In this document: piece by piece, positions 22,837-22,856 of the stretch
Position numbering within the stretch: position 1 is the stretch's first letter
Layout: the number at the start of each line of letters is the position of its first letter
NCBI GenBank assembly: GCA_934141145.1
Contig: CAKPCA010000021.1
Location: forward strand, 1-22,856
Length of the DNA stretch: 22,856 bases
Direction: 5' to 3'
DNA from: an uncultured Bacilli bacterium
Lineage (GTDB): Bacteria > Bacillota_I > Bacilli_A > RF39 > UBA660
Position numbers and translations under genes: made by a program
The notes under the pieces: model-generated
The model's input: the letters and a program-made list of their open reading frames with translations, nothing else
What the model was told of the DNA's origin: nothing
Database searches by the model: none

Positions 22837-22856
22837 TAAATTGCGAGAAAAAATTT

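Noticed and set aside
1..22856. CRISPR array, tRNA or rRNA genes, IS with terminal repeats
   Set aside because: No regularly spaced direct repeats, no cloverleaf with a TTCGAAT-type arm, and no rRNA or transposase gene beyond the Rpn fragment were seen by eye.

Overview
The window comes from a strongly AT-rich, standard-code Bacillota-type bacterium. The signs are a T-box leader, AddAB-type recombination genes, extended -10 promoters of the form TGN-TATAAT, Shine-Dalgarno sites of the AGGTGA/GGAGG type, and short A/T-rich intrinsic terminators. Reading style and gene content fit an uncultured gut Bacilli/Mollicutes-like or clostridial lineage, but no marker here fixes the taxon. All recognisable large genes lie on the + strand. 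Intact genes end in TAA, with one TAG and no TGA.

Layout. 1-1821: the 3' end of an Rpn-type nuclease/transposase gene, then a short UvrD/helicase IV-like helicase. 1858-5059: uppS (undecaprenyl diphosphate synthase), a GGDEF diguanylate cyclase, and an operon of a YegS/DgkB-like lipid kinase with a PF06541 membrane protein. 5112-7841: a Rieske-containing FAD oxidoreductase, a TspO/MBR protein and a YetF/DUF421 protein. 7941-9504: two tandem, paralogous kinase-like proteins. 9518-13830: a short addB, a LysR regulator and a divergent RlmN/Cfr-family radical SAM protein. 13831-15727: a decayed NUDIX fragment, an unrecognised repeat protein and a GNAT acetyltransferase. 15728-16169: a 440-base gap discussed below. 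16170-19293: addA, broken by a one-base frameshift. 19287-21204: a T-box leader and gltX. 21301-22776: an EamA/DMT transporter and a NUDIX hydrolase, followed by a promoter for a gene beyond the window.

The most interesting part is the gap between the GNAT gene and addA. It holds what looks like a complete, compact type I toxin-antitoxin-like locus. A 30-residue lysine-flanked membrane peptide is encoded on the minus strand, with a consensus SD, a hairpin that can hide that SD, and its own TTGTAT-17-TATAAT promoter. A convergent short RNA on the plus strand has a TTGAAA-17-TATTAT extended -10 promoter, a GAAA-tetraloop 5' hairpin and a strong terminator that overlaps the 3' end of the peptide gene. 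The 5' parts of the two RNAs are inverted copies of each other.

Secondary points of interest are a 14-bp perfect inverted repeat that puts the yetF-like SD in a loop and its ATG in a stem, the tandem kinase-like pair, the RlmN-like protein that keeps both catalytic cysteines, the T-box control of gltX, and the addA frameshift. Many gene junctions are minimal: a terminator often overlaps the upstream stop codon and is followed within a few bases by the next gene's extended -10.
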